The notes: a model not told the origin generated them from the sequence alone. 64,000 nt of DNA from Coprinellus micaceus (GCA_951394405.1 OX596334.1:2294001-2358000), one strand, 5' to 3'; positions 46,790 to 59,366 are shown, counted from the stretch's first letter. Translations and numbers: made by a program.

Positions 46790-48418
46790 ATGCGTCGTAC
46801 TTCCCAATTTCCGATTCGAAATGCCAACCCCGCACCAGGTCCGGCCATCATCGACCCCGACGCCCCACCCCGGTTCAACTTCGAGGAAACTCGGGCAATC
46901 ATCAGAAATAGACCAAGCAACGAGTTTGAAGCTGTTGCCGTCGATAACCGGAGGCACATCGTTGGAGCGAGACTTGGCTTTCATGACCCACGAAGGCGTA
47001 GGTCTCTCGACGGGCTCCCAACCATCGATTCGACGCTAGTGGATGCCAACCATGGTCCCAGTCCCCCAGGATGGCCACCGGCTGATACAAAGTGAGTCTT
47101 TGGGCTACCGTCTGCACTACTCTGAATACTGAGGGGTGTTGCTCAAGTTTGGGCGGTGAATCTCGGGGTCGGCGAAGCTACTCTGAAGGCAACGGACCGA
47201 GGGTTCGTTTCTCGTTGGACGACGCAGACACGGACTCGGATTCTCCTCAACCGGATCGTACTCGGAGGATAGACCCCGCAGTATTCGACGCCGTTATGGG
47301 CCCTCTCATGGACCGCGCAAACGAGGATTTCAGGTGAGAAAAGCCCTCGCCAGCGATACCACTTTCAAGCTAACACATTGCCGAAATTGTAGAGCTAGAC
47401 GCGCGGCTGTGGCTGAGCAGGCCGGAGATGGCCAGAGACACCCGGCGAGACCTGTGTTTGAGTGAGTTGCATGTTCGTGACTTCTCGTTAATGCATACTG
47501 ATGATGTCCATAACAGAGAAGGCAGCAGCAGAAGACCTGCTCCCCCTCGAAACCTCGTGCCAGTGAGAGGCGGGTTTGGGATCCCGAGTATGACTTTGGT
47601 TCCTCCCAACTGGACTGCTCCGCCTTCCACTGCACCGAATCACCAGGTTCAGACAGCTAGCGGAGCATCCCTTCAAGTCGGCAACGTACCTCCGCCTCCT
47701 CCGCCTGTCCTGCCTCCTCCCCAGCCCGTTCCGCCTACGGCCCAAGCAGCGCATACTGGTCTCGGGATCGGTGTCGCTGCAGGCGCACCTGCTCCCCATG
47801 ATCCGGTGGGGGAGGACGACGACCACCTTGAGCGACACCGCGAACTCATGGTCATGCTCACTCCTCTCGTCGAGGTCGCTCGCCTCAGGGGGATGTTGCT
47901 ACCTGGGGGACGCTTGGAGGTGTTCCCCGTGCCGGATGACGATAGAGTTTTGGTTGTGTATGGGGAAACCGAGGAGGACTGGACAGATGTTCACGCCATC
48001 GCTATCACCAGAGTTCTCCCGCGTAGCCTCGGTTTGAAACTACTCGTTTTCGCATTCCACTTCTCACCTGCTGCATTCATTCTCTCTGTCACCATCGTTT
48101 CTGTGGGCTTGGGCGCCTTCCTTGTATGGGTTTCTCTATCGTTTGACCGCGAATGTGAGTGACTCAACTGTCTCACTGTCGATCTGAAGACTATACTGAC
48201 GAGATATCCCTAAATTTAGTCTTGATCTCTTGCTTTATAAACACCCTCAGTTTATATATTCAAGGTCGTCGTGCAGCCATAGGTCGCGCCATAAGATACC
48301 GACTTCAGGTTTTACTCGAGGCTGTCCTCGAATGGCTCGAACGATTGCACGGTAAGGAAAGCCACTCGCTGATGGTTTGTCTTCACACTGACGAATAGCG
48401 TCCCAGATCCCGAGATAA
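46790..48418 (+). CDS. Orphan protein with Pro-rich linker and C-terminal membrane segments
   Basis: Six exons inferred from in-phase GT-AG junctions. Exon 1 (46790, MRRTSQFPIRNANPAPGP...) ends at ADT; the next is LGGESRGRRSYSEGNGP, PRVRFSLDDADTDSDSPQ and DPAVFDAVMGPLMDRANED; then RARRAAVAEQAGDGQRHPA; then EGSSRRPAPPRNLVPVRGG, a poly-Pro stretch (NVPPPPPPVLPPPQPVPP), GEDDDHLERHRELMVMLT, LEVFPVPDDDRVLVVYGE and TDVHAIAITRVLPRSLG. Two hydrophobic segments follow (LKLLVFAFHFSPAAFIL and VTIVSVGLGAFLVWVSL). After a GTGAGT donor, a later exon adds RRAAIGRAIRYRLQVLLEA and VLEWLERLH, and a last one ends SQIPR at TAA 48416-48418. It is likely a tail-anchored or two-pass membrane protein with a cytosolic disordered part. 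Family unknown. Confidence 0.65.
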
Positions 48419-49890
48419 CGCGCCGAGCTTAGGCCCGTACGCGATGAAGGATTTATTGCTAGCTATCCCCAACCATGCTCATCCAGACCCGTGTAGTTAG
48501 ACGCGCTTTGATCGCCTTTGTGTAGTGTACATCGCTTGGTCGATAATCATACACTATTGAATGCCCTGATGGCGAGAATTCATGTCCACGAAGGAGAGCA
48601 TCCACACACAGCTTCGTATTGATGTTCGGTAGAGGAGACCGTTTGGAATCATGGCGATCTCGGTGGGCAGGTGTCTGGAATCTGGATATATTCTCACTAG
48701 ATATGTTCTAACGGAGCAATATCTAGCGAACAGTACTAAGATTCGGTCCTTAGGAGATGATAGTTCTGCGCGACTCCTTGATATCCTCGAAGCCAGAGAC
48801 ACCCTATCATGCTCCGGTAGGCAGATCATACTGGGAAGGTAGTACTCCCGACGCTGTCCCAGATCTGAGTCAATTCCATGGAGCGCAACGGCTGTACCCA
48901 CCGATACTAACGACATTCTAATCCCAACACTTACAACCACGAACATGAAATCATCACGGAATGGACCCAAGCTACTTAGTATTTGAGCCTCGGACCCTAC
49001 AGGTCAGGCCGTAGGGCCGCACTGGCTCCTTCACAAACCATACGACACGATGCTAAACGCGGCGAATAATACGGAATGTCCCTCGAGGCGAATATCGAGC
49101 AAGTTTCCCAGGTCTAGCGTTCTGGTATGATCTAGACAAAGGTAGATACTGACTGACGGGTTCTGATCAGGTTTGCAATGGAATCTCGGGCCGGCAGGCG
49201 CTGATCAGAACTATCTACACAAAGCAGGGGGGCCCGGGAAAACTGATGCATGGTTGAGCAATCCAACCTGAAACAAACTGATGGGCACGTACCATGGTGA
49301 GCAGCGTTTTGGCGATTTAATTGCACTCGATGAAGGTTGACTTCGGTATTGAAATCTCGGCTGAATCGTGAACGGTTGCTGGGTTTATATATCAGGCCTC
49401 AAGCCCCACAATGAGACAGTTCCAAGTCGTTCCCATGTCTTTGGAGTGTGTGCTACGGATATCGCGGCGATCGTCGTGAGGTAATTCCTGGATAGGGGTG
49501 GGGATGTCATTGGCGGGAACGAAGCCCATCCCTCTGGGACGCATACAGAATATAGTGTAACAGGTAGGACAATAATGGGCGCGTATGGTCCTTAGGCAGA
49601 CTGTGCGCCCAATGAAGATGGGCGCTTAAATCGAGCTCGGGTACCAGTATAGGTTATACTAACGTTCCCCCCTGTCCTGGGTGGCTCCGGCAGGCGTCAA
49701 CATCCACGGTGACCTTCTGAAAGTCCACAGCGCGCCGCGATTCGCGAAGCCCTTCGACAGGTCGAATAACGGGGTAAATGGGAACGTGAATTTACACATA
49801 GAGGCACGAATGGAAGAAGATAAACTGGACAGGGGACATACAACACCAAGAAACAATGTGTTATCAACCTATTCGAACCTCAAGAGACGG
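48419..49890. other. Intergenic region with no supportable gene
   Basis: A 138-codon minus frame (48554-48970) lacks recognisable features. TGGGCGCTTA is at 49619-49628, with an inverted GCGCCCA just to its left. Convergent gene ends probably lie here. Confidence 0.45.
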
Positions 49891-51622
49891 TCAGGCAGGG
49901 GTGACTACGGCTGGCTGAGAGGTTGGAACAGCCCCAGGCGGTGGAGTCTTTGGAATAGAGTTGCAGAAGGGTACGCCAACTTGATGGTCGGTCCCTGGAT
50001 TGCACACGGTCCAAGGAGGAATGACAAGAGAAGAAGGGCCGATGGGTGCGGGTGCAACAGTCGTCGTCGAAGGGGCGTCGCAGTTTTCGATCACAGTGGC
50101 AGAAGTTGGGCCGCGTTGGAGAGGATTGCATCCCGGGAGGTTCTCAATATCTGTGAGTGATTGTCGTGTAGGGTTAGCGTTGAATGGGGGTGAGATATAT
50201 GGGCAATGTACTTACACTGCCCTTCAGTTATTTCTGGGACTTTTGCTGCTTGCTTACAAGCATTCATCGCGTCAGTGTCCTGCACGGTGAGGGCCGGGCA
50301 GTTGGTCGCAATCCCCTCGCCTCCGAAACAAACATCCATTGCCCTCTGGAGAGAGTCGCCTTCCCAACCGAACACATAGTCGGCATGTTGGCCATACCCA
50401 GTGCTGCAGGGCCATTATCACATAGGTATGTAGTGTAGGGTCTAACAAGGAGAAGAATACTCACGGGTCGCCCATACTGAAGACGAGTGGTTGGGAACCA
50501 TCTTCAGGCCATAGTGCGAGGTCGTTGAACGGTCTGGTATCCCAGACAATCTCCATAAACAGTAGTGGTACCCTCACTGGGTGGGTGCTCGGGCAGTCAG
50601 TTCCAAACAGTCCACCAACTGGGTGAGCAACATGGCTCTGTAAATTCCTGAGCCTTACGGTTCAAGTGGCCGGAAACAGGAACATACCTCGTGGTCGGGG
50701 CTGTCTAGGTTACCACCATCCCAGCATTGGGGGAAATAGATATTGGATCGTATGCCTCCAGAGCACGGCCTGTGCGGGAATTCGAACGTATCGTCTGGTC
50801 CGGACCCAGGAACGCCGTCGCCTGGATAGGTACCCTCAAAGCAACGGAAACTCACTTGCTTGGCTGCCGTCGACTGTGGGTCGATGTCGTTGGTACGCCT
50901 CATAGGGCTTCCTACTCGCATCCGGAAACCCTATAAGCGCCAGCACATTCATCATCAGCGGTTGAGAAGGAAGTGCCCCTCGAGGGAAACTTGGTTCGGA
51001 CCTTTCTGAATGCGACGATATTGAGGTCTTTCGTAGGTGGGTTGGGCTGGAAGTAATATACCGTCATACCCCCATCTTGGATCCCCGGGCCTGTGTTGTG
51101 GTTGGCCATCTGGGGAACCTAGGAAAACGGAGTGAACGACTGGAAGGATACGGGGGCAGCCAGCTCACTCTGATGAAACTACCATTCGGATGTTTGAAGT
51201 ACATGACCGCCGTCCAATAGTTGGATTTATCCTCAACGAATCTACATGTCGTGCAACCCGAGAGGGCTGGCAAGTCATTCGTGGGGTCCATAGTTAGATT
51301 GAATCTAGACGATGCGGATGAGCCAAAGTCTTCAGCCTAGAGGTATCGCTAGCTCACGCATTCTACGTGTGGGGCAACATATCAGGTCAGTGAGGCCTGC
51401 CCTCAGTGAGGACACCAGAGGCCACTCACGCCTCCCACAATCTGGTGCAAGTGGGGTGAAACCTCTCCAGGAGTAACGAGTCTACGGCGGTGTTAGCATC
51501 TCCGTTAGTCAAACACAAATGGCGTACGGGTCAAAACGTTCGGTGACAAGCTGGGAGCAGGGAAAGCGCAGCTGCGCACTCGCAAGCGAAACGGCAAGGG
51601 ATAGAATGGTGAAGAGAAACAT
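49891..51622 (-). CDS. DUF1996 secreted protein B
   Basis: Start at 51622 with signal peptide MFLFTILSLAVSLASAQ, then [149 protein letters not shown] and a C-terminal CNPLQRGPTSATVIENC. A Pro/Thr/Val-rich tail ends at 49891. The microexon encoding most of the two residues NA is 51362-51358 on the minus strand. About nine short introns; no frameshift seen. Tandem with gene C, same orientation; function unknown. Confidence 0.9.
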
Positions 51623-51998
51623 GGCGCTCCAGGCCTCACGGGTCAAGGGGTGCCTGGCAATGCCTTACAGGGCACTTCTTATGTGCTTACACTATTGAAG
51701 CGGCCGCCGTTCTCCAGTAATTCCATTGGTGCTTCAGGTAACCGCCCGGCAGTCGGACATGAAGGAGTTTGGATGTTCTTCTTGCATATGTCGTTGCTTC
51801 TGAGAGCTCCGCTAGATGAGCACCTGAGGTGGTCTGCGGAATAACAATGGACGATGCTCGGTGTTCTTGAATTATCTTGAGCATTATCAGCATTCCAGAT
51901 TACATGGATAGAAGAGAATTTATGTTGCTTTGACCGATGCAGCCGGAACATGACGCCATGATGACAGCCCCTTTCCTCCCATGCCATGCTGATTACTT
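51623..51998. other. Spacer between DUF1996 genes B and C
   Basis: About 376 bp that should hold the promoter of gene B and the 3' end of gene C, both minus strand. No gene seen. Confidence 0.5.
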
Positions 51999-53785
51999 TC
52001 AGGTCGGGGTGACTATGGCGGGTGCAGCCGTTGGCTGAGCACCGCTGCCAGAGGTCGTCTGTGGGATGGAGTCACAGAAGGGTGCGGCGAATGTAGACAC
52101 GGGGCCGGGGTTGCAGACAGGCCAGGGTGGGACGACGAGCTCTGGAGTGGCAGTGGGGATTTGCTCTGCTACGGTGGCCGATGGGGCGATGCAGTTAGGA
52201 ACGACAGTCGCGTAGTCAGGTCCACTCTGGAGCGGGTTGCAGCCCGGAAGCTTCTCGATATCTTTTCAAAGGTTAGCGTCTGGGGCAACACGGAATCGTT
52301 TGGGTGTACCTACATTGGTTCTCTGTGACTTCCACCACTTGAACGCCCTTCTTGCACCGGTTCATAGTATCGGTATCTTGGACAGTCAAAGCCGTGCATT
52401 TGGTTGGGATCCCGTCAAAGTTATCGCAACTATCCATTGCTCGCTGTAGAGAGTCGCCCTCCCACCCGAACATGTAGTCGGCGTGCTGTCCAAATCCGGT
52501 CCTGAATCGCACCCATAGTCAGCCCTATGGAAGGACGTGTGTATTGAAATACCCACGGATCGCCGTTACTCAGAACAAATGGCTGGGATCCATCTGTAGG
52601 CCAAAACGGCGGTTCATTGAAGGGCCTGGTGTCCCAAACAATCTCCATGAAAATAAATGGGACATGAATTGGGTGCGATGTGGGGCAGGGTGCGTCGAAG
52701 AAATTTCCAATCGGATGCGAGACGTGGCTCTGCAAGGGCGTTGGTTAGAAGATGAAACCCACAGCATTTCTACAATGCCCACCATATGATCTGGGCTGTC
52801 AAGGTTGACGCCGTCCCAGCATCTAGACGAGGGATGAGCGGACAAGGAAAATATCGAGATGTGTGCACTCACTGGGGGAAGTAGATGTTAGATCGAATCC
52901 CGCCAGAGCAGGTGCGGTTGGGGAATTCGAACGAGTCCTCTGGCCCAAATCCTGTCGTGGCCCCACCAGACCCGCCATCGGTCCCGTTGAAGCACCTGAA
53001 GGTTAGGGCATGCAAACTCGTTGCATCTTCAGGGTCAATATCATCCTTGGTGCGCCTCATTGGGCTACCGACTCTCATTCTGAAGCCCTGAACAGCCAGA
53101 TGGGTTTGCCATCGACTCGTTTTAGTCAACGTAGGACAGTACCTTCGGGAAGGAGACAAATGTGACGTTGTCCCCCTCGTATGTCGGCTGGAAGTAGTAG
53201 ATGGTCATGCCCCCATCTTGAAGTCCCGGGCCACTGTTGTGATTCGGCATTTGAGAGACCTGGCGAACGCAAAGTTTCAGGACTGTATCAAAAAAACTCG
53301 GGAATACGACGGACCCGAAAATAACTCCCATTGGAATGCTTGAAGTACATCACAGCAGTCCAGTAGTTAGATTTGTCTTCAACAAAGCGACATGTGGTGC
53401 ATGTAGATAGGTCGCCCAAGTCGTTCGCGGGGTCCATCGTAATGTTGAATCTGTGGGCAATTCCTTAGCTTTTACGGCCTCCGCTGGGGTTAAAGCCCCC
53501 CTACGCATTCTGGATACAGGGCAAGAGTCAGCGCGCCGTGCGTTCGTTGAGAGAATCGTGACTTACTCCGCCCACGACTTGATGTAGGTGTGGAGACACC
53601 TCGCCCGGGGTGACTAGTCTATTTCGAGGACTGTAAGAGGTGTGAGTAGTGCACATGCGGGGGTGGACATACGGGTCGAAGCGCTCTGTCACGAGCTGAG
53701 AGCAAGGGAAACGAAGAAAAGCACTCGCTTCCCTAGGAATTGTCAATAGCACCAGACCGGCGAGGTGTTGGAGAAGCTTCAGCAT
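51999..53785 (-). CDS. DUF1996 secreted protein C
   Basis: Start at 53785 with signal peptide MLKLLQHLAGLVLLTIPREA, then [173 protein letters not shown] and a tail with CNPGPVSTFAAPFC and AQPTAAPAIVTPT, stop TGA at 51999-52001. The 5-nt microexon is 53509-53505. It shares more motif wording with gene B than with gene A, suggesting a local tandem duplication. Secreted, function unknown; conserved Cys residues are kept. Confidence 0.91.
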
Positions 53786-53836
53786 TCTGAGCAGAAGGTG
53801 CTACGGAGTTGGAGGAGTTCGCCTCATCCTCTACCT

Positions 53837-53843
53837 TAAATAG
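53837..53843 (-). promoter_or_regulatory. Possible TATA box of DUF1996 gene C
   Basis: TATTTAA on the minus strand, about 52-58 nt upstream of the ATG at 53785. Confidence 0.5.
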
Positions 53844-54638
53844 CCGCTTTCCAGTGACCTTGTGTGGCCCTGGGTCACACCGCGCAGCTATTCCTACCCT
53901 ATTTGTCCAAGTGCTCGAATATACTTTTGAGCCCATTGAGTGGATGGAAGCGAAGGAGGTTATGAGCTTGTCACGTATACGGGTTCTCCCCACAGATGAC
54001 CGCCTTGGTCTAACTTCGCTGCGCCGGAAAGTGCGGATGTTCGACGAGAAGTATGGAAGCGCTTCTTCTTGCCAAACACGCTCCGCGGTTAGGCCGATAG
54101 GCAGTGCATACTTACCTTTCCGCGTATTATGTTGTTCAATTGTTCTGTAGGGTCGCGCTGGGATGCGACCTGGCCGACAGCACTTGCACCTCGATGATGG
54201 TCAGGCCTTAAGCGTCCAGACGGTGCTACTCTGAAGCATGAGCGCAGTGTATAGTGCAATACATGTTGAGGGATTTAGACTATTTGGGCACGAAGCTTTC
54301 AGGGGAAAGAGGAGACATCGAGATCGAGGTCGATGGTGGACGTGGTGAACTGCAGCCACAGCGCCGAGCTTTCTCAGGACTTTCCCACGGGAATGGACCC
54401 TGGCGGCAACAGTCCTCCTGGGTCAAAGTTCGCGACCTCAGTCACTTGTGGAAAATTGAACGACGTAGAAGTCCAGCCCATGATGTTGGTAGTCCATAAA
54501 GCCACTCCTAAAAGTACAACTTGAAAGGCGGATTTGGGGGGGTAGTGTAGTATGATTCCGAAGTGTCTATGTCCCGGTTCGTATAATGGGAAGAGTTGGA
54601 GACGTGAAAAGGAGCGTCACAAAGTCCCCCATTGCCAC
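53844..54638. other. Intergenic region
   Basis: About 0.8 kb; no supportable gene. A 113-codon plus frame (53809-54150) overlaps the DUF1996 C promoter and has no domain. Confidence 0.45.
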
Positions 54639-57600
54639 CTACTCAGGGTGCCGATGGCCTGTAGAGGCCCTTTCGAGAAGCTCACTCAGCTTATTAGCAG
54701 CTAAACTTTTACCCACGGCGCTTGCACCACCGCTATCCCCCTCCTCCTCCTCCCTCACCGCTTCGGCCACGCTATTCCGATTGTTACTATACCCCGATTT
54801 GCTCGGGGACAGCACCAACGAGAACCTCCTCTGCCTTGTTGGGGTCTCCTCCGCTGTCGAAGTCTCGTCGCGTCCAGATAAGGGCGTATCGTCTTCAATG
54901 ACCAAGGATGCGCGAGCAGTCACCTGAGTCGTTTGCAGAGCCACAGCAGGGAGGGAGAATCGCTTCCTCCTGCGCACCGTATCCTCTCGCCGCTTTATAG
55001 GAGATGCCTGGGGAGATGCGGCGAGTGAATGAGGCGGGGTAGGCGTAAATGGTAACCGTGATCGAAGTAGCCGTACGCGGCGCTCCTCCTCCTCTTCAGG
55101 GTCAGAGCCCCAGTCACCATTCCCCGCCTCGTCATGGCTGGTTGCGGCTTCGGCGTCTTCTATGTCAGCGTCGCCACGTTCGTGGGCCTGGAACTCTTCC
55201 ACTATTTCGTGGTAGCTTTTTATCTTATGGTGAGAGCGGAGGCGAATGACACCTGGAGGCTCCCTTTCCTCAGGACTGTCTGGCCGGTCCAACTGGGATG
55301 GGTTGGATGGAGTATATTGGGTATCGATAGCCATGAGAGATTGAGGCTGGGTGGGCTTGGCTGTGGTGGACGGCATAGACAACCAGCTCTGGAGCTTAGA
55401 TAGCGAATTAATCGAATCTTCAATTCGGCTGGGCTCTCCGGCGGCCAAAATGTTGTCTTCAATTACCGGAAACACGGACTCATAGCACACGTCGCAAGCC
55501 CGAGCGGGTTTCGTCGCTCCTTCTTTTCCAGAAGCGTCGGCGATGTAGAACGTCTGGCGTAAGGCATTATCAGCGCCTCAGAACAGTTTTTAGAAAAACA
55601 GGGGCAAACTCACCTTCCCAGAACACGCACTGCAGACACATCGTCCACACAACCGACAATGGTGCCTTCGTCTCCTCCATCCAAACAACCTCCCACACCG
55701 CATGCATTCGTTAGTTTTCCCGTCCGGAATCCATACTGGTGGGACCCAGTGCTCGATCTTTCGCCGGCGGAGGTCGCCCTCTTTCTGCCGTGATTTGGAT
55801 TGTTTCTTGGTTGGGGAAGTCGGAGGTCCCTTCAAAGTCCCCAGACGGTCATCTGTAGGGTGGAAGGGTAAAGCTTCCAATGTCCGTCGGATATGGTTAG
55901 TCGAAGATGACGACGTGAGTGTTGAATTTGGGTTCGATGCATTGAGGCTTGCCAAAAGGTTCTCCTTGGCTTGACGGATTTGAGATACCCACTCGTCCCG
56001 GCTATGCCCTGACTCTGCATATGAAATGATCAGCACCACACGGTTCCAATCCGGCTTGATGATTAGCTTACCAGCATACACCACAAAACTTTCCTCAGGA
56101 TTCAATATCTGGAACTGGAACTCCTCTCCCAGCACCGACCCAACAGTCACATCGACGTCAATCACATCCACCTTCCCTTTGTATACCCACTTTTCCTCAG
56201 TCGACGAAGCCCCTCGGCGCTGAACCATGGGAGGGGGCGACTGATACGAGCGCCTGTGGGCTTGCTTGATCGGTGTAGCTGGGGCAGAAGGTGCGGCCCT
56301 CCCTCCAGTGCCATCGCCCAAACGAGGAAGCTCAGCCTCACTTCGGCTCCGATTCCGCAGGAGTGGCGGGGGGCGGGAAGGCGGTGAAGATGCCGGCGAG
56401 AATCCGTTTCCTGAAGTGCTGCTCCAGCCACCAAACGCTACTTCCCAATCCCACGAGCTGCCAGATGAATCGGCTGACACGAGCCAGATGAGGCAGTCCG
56501 AGAACAGTAGGAACTCTCTGGGACGGGGCGGGGAGTTGCGTTCGACTTGGAACAGGGTCCCGCGCTTAATCAGAGCCCTGCCAGGTGAAATTAACTGAAG
56601 GGGTAGCCCGCTTGTTGCACGTTGGAGAGCGAGCAATGCCAAGGTTTCCGCATGGTCGTGTAGGGACTTGTTGAGACCGACAGTGACTGTAAAAACTGTC
56701 AAGGGGGTGAAGGGGGACAGGTATACGACTTACTTTTCGATACCAGTCCATGGACGACGATTAATTGGGTGTGCTCTCGATCGTCTATGCTCGTCGCGGC
56801 AATGAGGTCTTTGAGTAGCAGGAGATACCGCGGACAGCGCTGCACGATGGTCAGGAGCCAGTCCCGCAGCTTTAACTTTCCGCATCGCGGGTCGGCCTCT
56901 TGATGGGCGAGAAAGTTTGAAAATGCTACATTGTATCGAGGGCTGGGGCGATGGTCGGTTGGCGGGGTAGAAACCTCGGTCAGAGCAGTCAGGATGGAAG
57001 GAAATGCGGTGATAAATGGGTTGTAAAGGGAGAGGTATGGGAAATGAGAGAGCAACAATGGAGAAAGCTTCAAGACCTTGTCCTGACTCATCACGTCATC
57101 TAGAGCTGTAAGAAAGGAGCGGTGAAGGTTCCAGATGTCGATAAAGTTGGAAAAGATGGAGTTGATGCTCGGCCTATCTAGCAATGGCTCTTGCGTTTCC
57201 AGGGATTCAATTATGGGAACGAGAAAGTGCTGAGCTCGAGGTCGGTTATGGTCTAGTATTGGTTTGCAAGACACTCACAGAATACACCATTTCCAGACCC
57301 TTCACGTACGCCTTCTCCGTCTCATGAAATTCATCGACTATCCTCCGTGCTTTCGCTTGTCGCGAGGGGTCCCCTGGATGCGAGCTTCCCTCACGCCGTT
57401 TCGGCCGTCGCACAGGAGATTCGAGGTGCCTTCGCGCCCGCGACGGTCGGTGAGGCGACCATTCTCCATCTTCGACGGAAGAGACGCTCAGGACGGAATT
57501 CCTATGCAAGAGGGTGGGTGCAGATGGGAGAGAGATCCTTCGAAAAGGAAGATGGGGTGGCCGAGGGAGCGCTTGCTTCACAACGCCTACAGGATCACTC

Positions 57601-57896
57601 GCAGGGAACGCTACACTAGACGCATCTAGGCGAAGGTTAGTTGCAGTTCCTGGATTGGCGGGGAGGTGCTCACGAGAAACCATTTCACTCTGCTGCTGAA
57701 CTACTGACTTACTCGCCCTGCTTTGAGTTAGTCTTGTAAATGGCTCGAATGGGGACCGTGTAGGAGACCATGAAGGTCTGGGATGACCGAGAGAACAAAA
57801 TGTAATTCTGCCGTCACTGCAGAAGCCAAGCAGAACCCAGAAGGAGACAATTTGGGTTGTTGGCTGAAATGGTGGCTGGTGAGAAAGGATCGCCAA
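54639..57896 (-). CDS. DH-PH-FYVE Rho guanine nucleotide exchange factor (FGD-like)
   Basis: Predicted activator of a Rho/Cdc42-type GTPase that acts on PI3P-containing membranes. Exons run from 57896 (or an internal Met at 57683) to 54639, with introns near 57278-57230, 56733-56699 and 55610-55540. A disordered Ser/Pro/Arg N-terminus leads to the DH domain: RRIVDEFHETEKAYVKGLEM, FLVPIIESLETQE, LHRSFLTALDDVM, and the signature LRDWLLTIVQRCPRYLLLLK. A split PH domain follows (LISPGRALIKRGTLFQVER, EFLLFSDCLIWLVSAD, later WVYKGKVDVIDVDV and DEWVSQIRQAKENLL), then a FYVE finger (CMRCGRLFGWRRRRHHCRLC, CVCSACSGK, ACDVCYESVF) with its basic RRHHCR patch. The long C-terminal tail is acidic and Ser-rich. 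Likely roles are endosome or actin polarity. Start uncertain: the first 70 residues from 57896 are unusual. Confidence 0.9.
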
Positions 57897-58027
57897 ATCG
57901 GGAACTGGTCAGCCGCGGCACGCATCGGCAACCGGGTGGCTCTGGGGTTAGGGTTCGTGAACTGTGACCCTAACCCCTGGTAACTCCGACAGAAATCGAG
58001 GACATTCCGCTTTGAACCGCAACGACG

Positions 58028-59114
58028 ATGACCGCGTTAATCGACTCGAATCTACCCAACTTGCAACTCATTTCCAAGGGCAAGGTTCGCGACATCTACT
58101 CGACGAGCTCACCAGATCACCTCCTGTTCGTCGCCTCGGATAGGATCTCAGCTTACGATGTCATTTTGCGAAATGTGTGTTTGGATGCGGAGACCCCGAC
58201 GCCCCCCCTGATCCATCTCGCTCGTAGGGCATCCCGGAGAAGGGCGGGCTTTTGACAAAAATCTCCCTGTTCTGGTTTAACAAGCTCGCGGATATTATCC
58301 CCAACCATTTCGTGACCGCCGATATCGACGAAATGCCTGAGGAGGTTCACCAATACAGGGATCAGTTGGAGGGGAGAACTATGTTGGTCAAAAAGGCGCA
58401 GGTTGTTCCTTTGGAGGCGATTGTTAGGGGATACATCACTGGTGTGTACCTCCTTCCTGGCTTAGAAGCGTCTGGATTCACTTTACCCAGGATCTGCATG
58501 GTCTGAATACAAGAAGACGCGGACTATTCACGGTATCCGAATTGAGGAGGACCTTGTAGAGAGCCAAAAGCTTTCCACACCGCTGTTTACCCCGTCAACG
58601 AAGGCAGAGCAAGGTAATCATGACGAGAACATCTCACCTGAGCAAGGTACGCCTCGCACCCTACTCTTCCCCACCCATGCACTCAGATTATTCAGGTGCA
58701 AAGATTATCGGGAAAGAACTGCTCGATAAGATTTCAGAGGTTTCTATCAAGCTTTACACCGTCGCTGCAGAGTATGCACTCTCAAGAGGTGTCATTCTGG
58801 CCGATACCAAGTTCGAGTTCGGTCTCATTCCTTCGGCCGATGGCAACGGAAAAACTCTCATTCTTGTGGACGAGGTATTGACACCAGACTCTTCGCGATA
58901 CTGGCCACTTGCAGGTTATTCCCCAGGGAAGTCACAGGCCAGCTTCGACAAACAGTACCTTCGCGATTGGTTGGTCAGTGAGGGCTTTAAGAAAGGATTG
59001 GAGAGCGGGCCCGAGGGCAAGGAAGGCGAAGGGTGGGCGATCGAGGGAAGTGTTGTGGAAGGAACGCGACAACGATACCAAGAAGCAGTCGATTTATTGA
59101 CCAAGGAAACTTAA
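58028..59114 (+). CDS. ADE1: Phosphoribosylaminoimidazole-succinocarboxamide synthase (SAICAR synthetase)
   Basis: Catalyses ATP-dependent ligation of aspartate to CAIR, a step of de novo purine synthesis in the cytosol. Four exons: from ATG 58028 (MTALIDSNLPNLQLISKGKV), intron at LRN|GIPEKGG (donor GTGTGT, acceptor CGTAG), intron at YIT|GSAWSEY, and intron at SPEQ|GAKIIG, to TAA 59114. Signature motifs: LISKGKVRDIY, FVASDRISAYD, VVPLEAIVRGYITGSAWSEY, GVILADTKFEFG and LVDEVLTPDSSRYW. The length of about 305 aa equals yeast Ade1. It is divergent from the DH-PH-FYVE gene with only about 130 bp between their proposed starts, so the two may share a promoter. Confidence 0.97.
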
Positions 59115-59292
59115 ATTTAATTGTGTAAGTCCCTTCACTTTGTTTGTGGGCGCTCGCTCATCCGGAGTCTTCTATTGTCCTGCAGAGACGATGTGTAAAT
59201 CAACAGAATTATCAGTGCCCTACCCTGCGCTAACGGCACTGTGGATGATAGCCCGAGATCGACATGAAAAACGAAGGGACTGCGCACTCATA

Positions 59293-59366
59293 TGAGTCAT
59301 ACCGTCATTCTGCCTCCCCCACGGCCGAGGCTGGGCGCTCTTGAGCGCCCATGTCACCCTATTTAA
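59293..59366 (+). promoter_or_regulatory. Promoter elements of the EF-hand/ZZ gene
   Basis: Three signals precede the ATG at 59415: a TGAGTCA (AP-1/Gcn4-type) site at 59293-59299; a hairpin-capable palindrome TGGGCGCTC-TT-GAGCGCCCA at 59332-59351; and TATTTAA at 59360-59366, 49-55 nt before the start. The region from 59115 also holds the ADE1 3' end. Confidence 0.5.

Noticed and set aside
46165..46959. 264-codon open frame on the minus strand
   Set aside because: It overlaps the first exon of a better-supported plus-strand gene, is Arg/Ser-rich and has no domain or splice signals.
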